From JAPPHA01 sp965220985 (GTDB lineage: Bacteria > Pseudomonadota > Alphaproteobacteria > Rhodobacterales > Rhodobacteraceae), in NCBI GenBank assembly GCA_965220985.1, contig OZ244854.1:248001-312000 (forward strand): a stretch of 64,000 nucleotides of DNA. The letters are read 5' to 3'. Shown here piece by piece: positions 63,296-64,000 of the stretch. Within the stretch, counting starts at the first letter, position 1. The number at the start of each line of letters is the position of its first letter. Under the pieces are notes generated by a model. That model did not search any database, had not been told where the DNA came from, and was given only the letters and a program-made list of their open reading frames with translations. Made by a program: the position numbers and the translations under genes.

Positions 63296-64000
63296 GCAGC
63301 GGCCGTCAAGCCTTTCGCGATATCGGTTCGCTCAAGCCCGGACAGGCCGATGACGACAAGCCGTGTCGTCCGATCCTCGCCCTGGCGAAACGGCCGGTCG
63401 AAATGATGCTCGACCCGCGGGCCAACAGCCTGAACCGCCAATCGCATGGGCCGCCCTGTCACCGCTGCAAAACCCTTGACCCTGAGAACGTCATGCTTGC
63501 GGACGGTTGCGCTGACGGCGGCCGCCAGCGCTTCGGGGTCGCGCACCTGCCCGAACTCCACGACGAACGATTCGAAATCGTCGTGATCATGATCGTGGTC
63601 GTGATCGGCGTCGTCGTGATGATGGTGGTGGCTTGCTTCGCGAACATCGATGCTGTCCTCGGCGGCGGCCCGAACCCCAAGCAGGACATCGCACGGCAAC
63701 TCGCCATGACTCGCGGCCACGACCTGCGTGCCGTCCCGGGTTTCCTCCCGAAGGCGGGCAATCAGACCTTCGGCGTCGTTCCCGTCGAGAAGGTCGGTCT
63801 TGTTCACGACGACAATGTCGGCGGACACCAACTGGTCCTCGAAAAGCTCCGCGAGCGGCGATTCGTGATCCAGATTGTCGTCCTCCCGCCTCTGGGCATC
63901 GACCGCATCGGGGTTGTCGACAAATCGCCCTTCGACGACGGCGTTGCCGTCGACGACGACAACGACCCCGTCCACGGTGAGACGGTTTCGGAGCTGTGGC
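63289..64000 (-). CDS. cobW: CobW-type metallochaperone GTPase (5' end outside window)
   Basis: At least 236 residues of a COG0523 GTPase that supplies cobalt for cobalamin synthesis. The visible part starts inside the G domain (QLRNRLTVDGVVVVVD), has the NKTDLL guanine-specificity motif and a histidine/aspartate-rich metal-binding run (about 63565-63642), then the C-terminal CobW domain (LRVKGFAAVTGRPMRLAVQAVG). The P-loop and the start lie beyond position 64000. It heads cobW-GNAT-cobN on the minus strand. Confidence 0.93.
   Translation of the reverse strand, partial: PQLRNRLTVDGVVVVVDGNAVVEGRFVDNPDAVDAQRREDDNLDHESPLAELFEDQLVSADIVVVNKTDLLDGNDAEGLIARLREETRDGTQVVAASHGELPCDVLLGVRAAAEDSIDVREASHHHHHDDADHDHDHDHDDFESFVVEFGQVRDPEALAAAVSATVRKHDVLRVKGFAAVTGRPMRLAVQAVGPRVEHHFDRPFRQGEDRTTRLVVIGLSGLERTDIAKGLTAAAC

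Overview
The window is a high-GC chromosomal segment that looks alphaproteobacterial. The evidence is familiar alphaproteobacterial gene orders: yidC-MOSC-yihA, and argH-small lipoprotein-lysA with a divergent tlpA. It also has a TIGR02302/DUF4175-type membrane protein, a fused cysNC, phaAB and an aerobic-type cobN. Genus cannot be judged from the sequence. No rRNA, convincing tRNA, CRISPR array or intact insertion sequence was seen.

Layout. 0.3-5.3 kb: a TVP38 membrane protein coupled to a flavin disulfide oxidoreductase, a histidine kinase and trpS. 5.4-9.1 kb: two hipBA toxin-antitoxin modules arranged head to head. 9.3-12.6 kb: yidC, a MOSC protein and yihA, each overlapping the next by four bases. 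12.6-18.9 kb: a DUF4175 protein, lysA, a 47-codon LptM-like lipoprotein, argH and a TlpA-type thioredoxin. 19.1-23.1 kb: phaA-phaB and, convergently, pncA-pncB. 23.4-26.3 kb: a class III Fic protein, a MaoC/hot-dog hydratase and trhO.

26.4-35.3 kb is an A+T-richer accessory block and the most interesting part. A minus-strand operon encodes an AAA ATPase with a possible C-terminal helix-turn-helix, a possible small protein, a 976-residue HEPN-Hsp70-TPR-like protein, a superfamily 1 helicase and a one-helix membrane protein with an acidic tail. Three TGTTGC direct repeats at an exact 21-bp period lie just upstream of the predicted promoter. A second, related AAA ATPase gene follows on the plus strand. 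It sits between an intact Rieske oxygenase gene and a decayed copy of that gene's 3' end. I do not recognise this exact combination. It reads like an antiphage or stress-response system with a HEPN RNase effector under chaperone-like ATPase control, but that function is inference.

35.3-40.7 kb: a Rieske oxygenase, a sulfotransferase translationally coupled to it, a cupin regulator and a dimethylglycine dehydrogenase-like enzyme, which suggests breakdown of an N-methylated compound. 41-43.3 kb: an autotransporter-type outer-membrane protein. 43.3-46.9 kb: a poorly coding stretch, a solitary antitoxin, cobO and a DUF4143 ATPase with a 28-bp palindrome at its start. 47.1-53.3 kb: a sugar-type ABC importer, an IclR regulator and a Gfo/Idh/MocA dehydrogenase. 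53.7-56.5 kb: cysD-cysNC, which makes APS and PAPS and so could feed the sulfotransferase. 57-58.8 kb: three small poorly known genes. 59.1-64 kb: cobW (cut by the window end), a GNAT acetyltransferase and cobN, in overlapping order on the minus strand.
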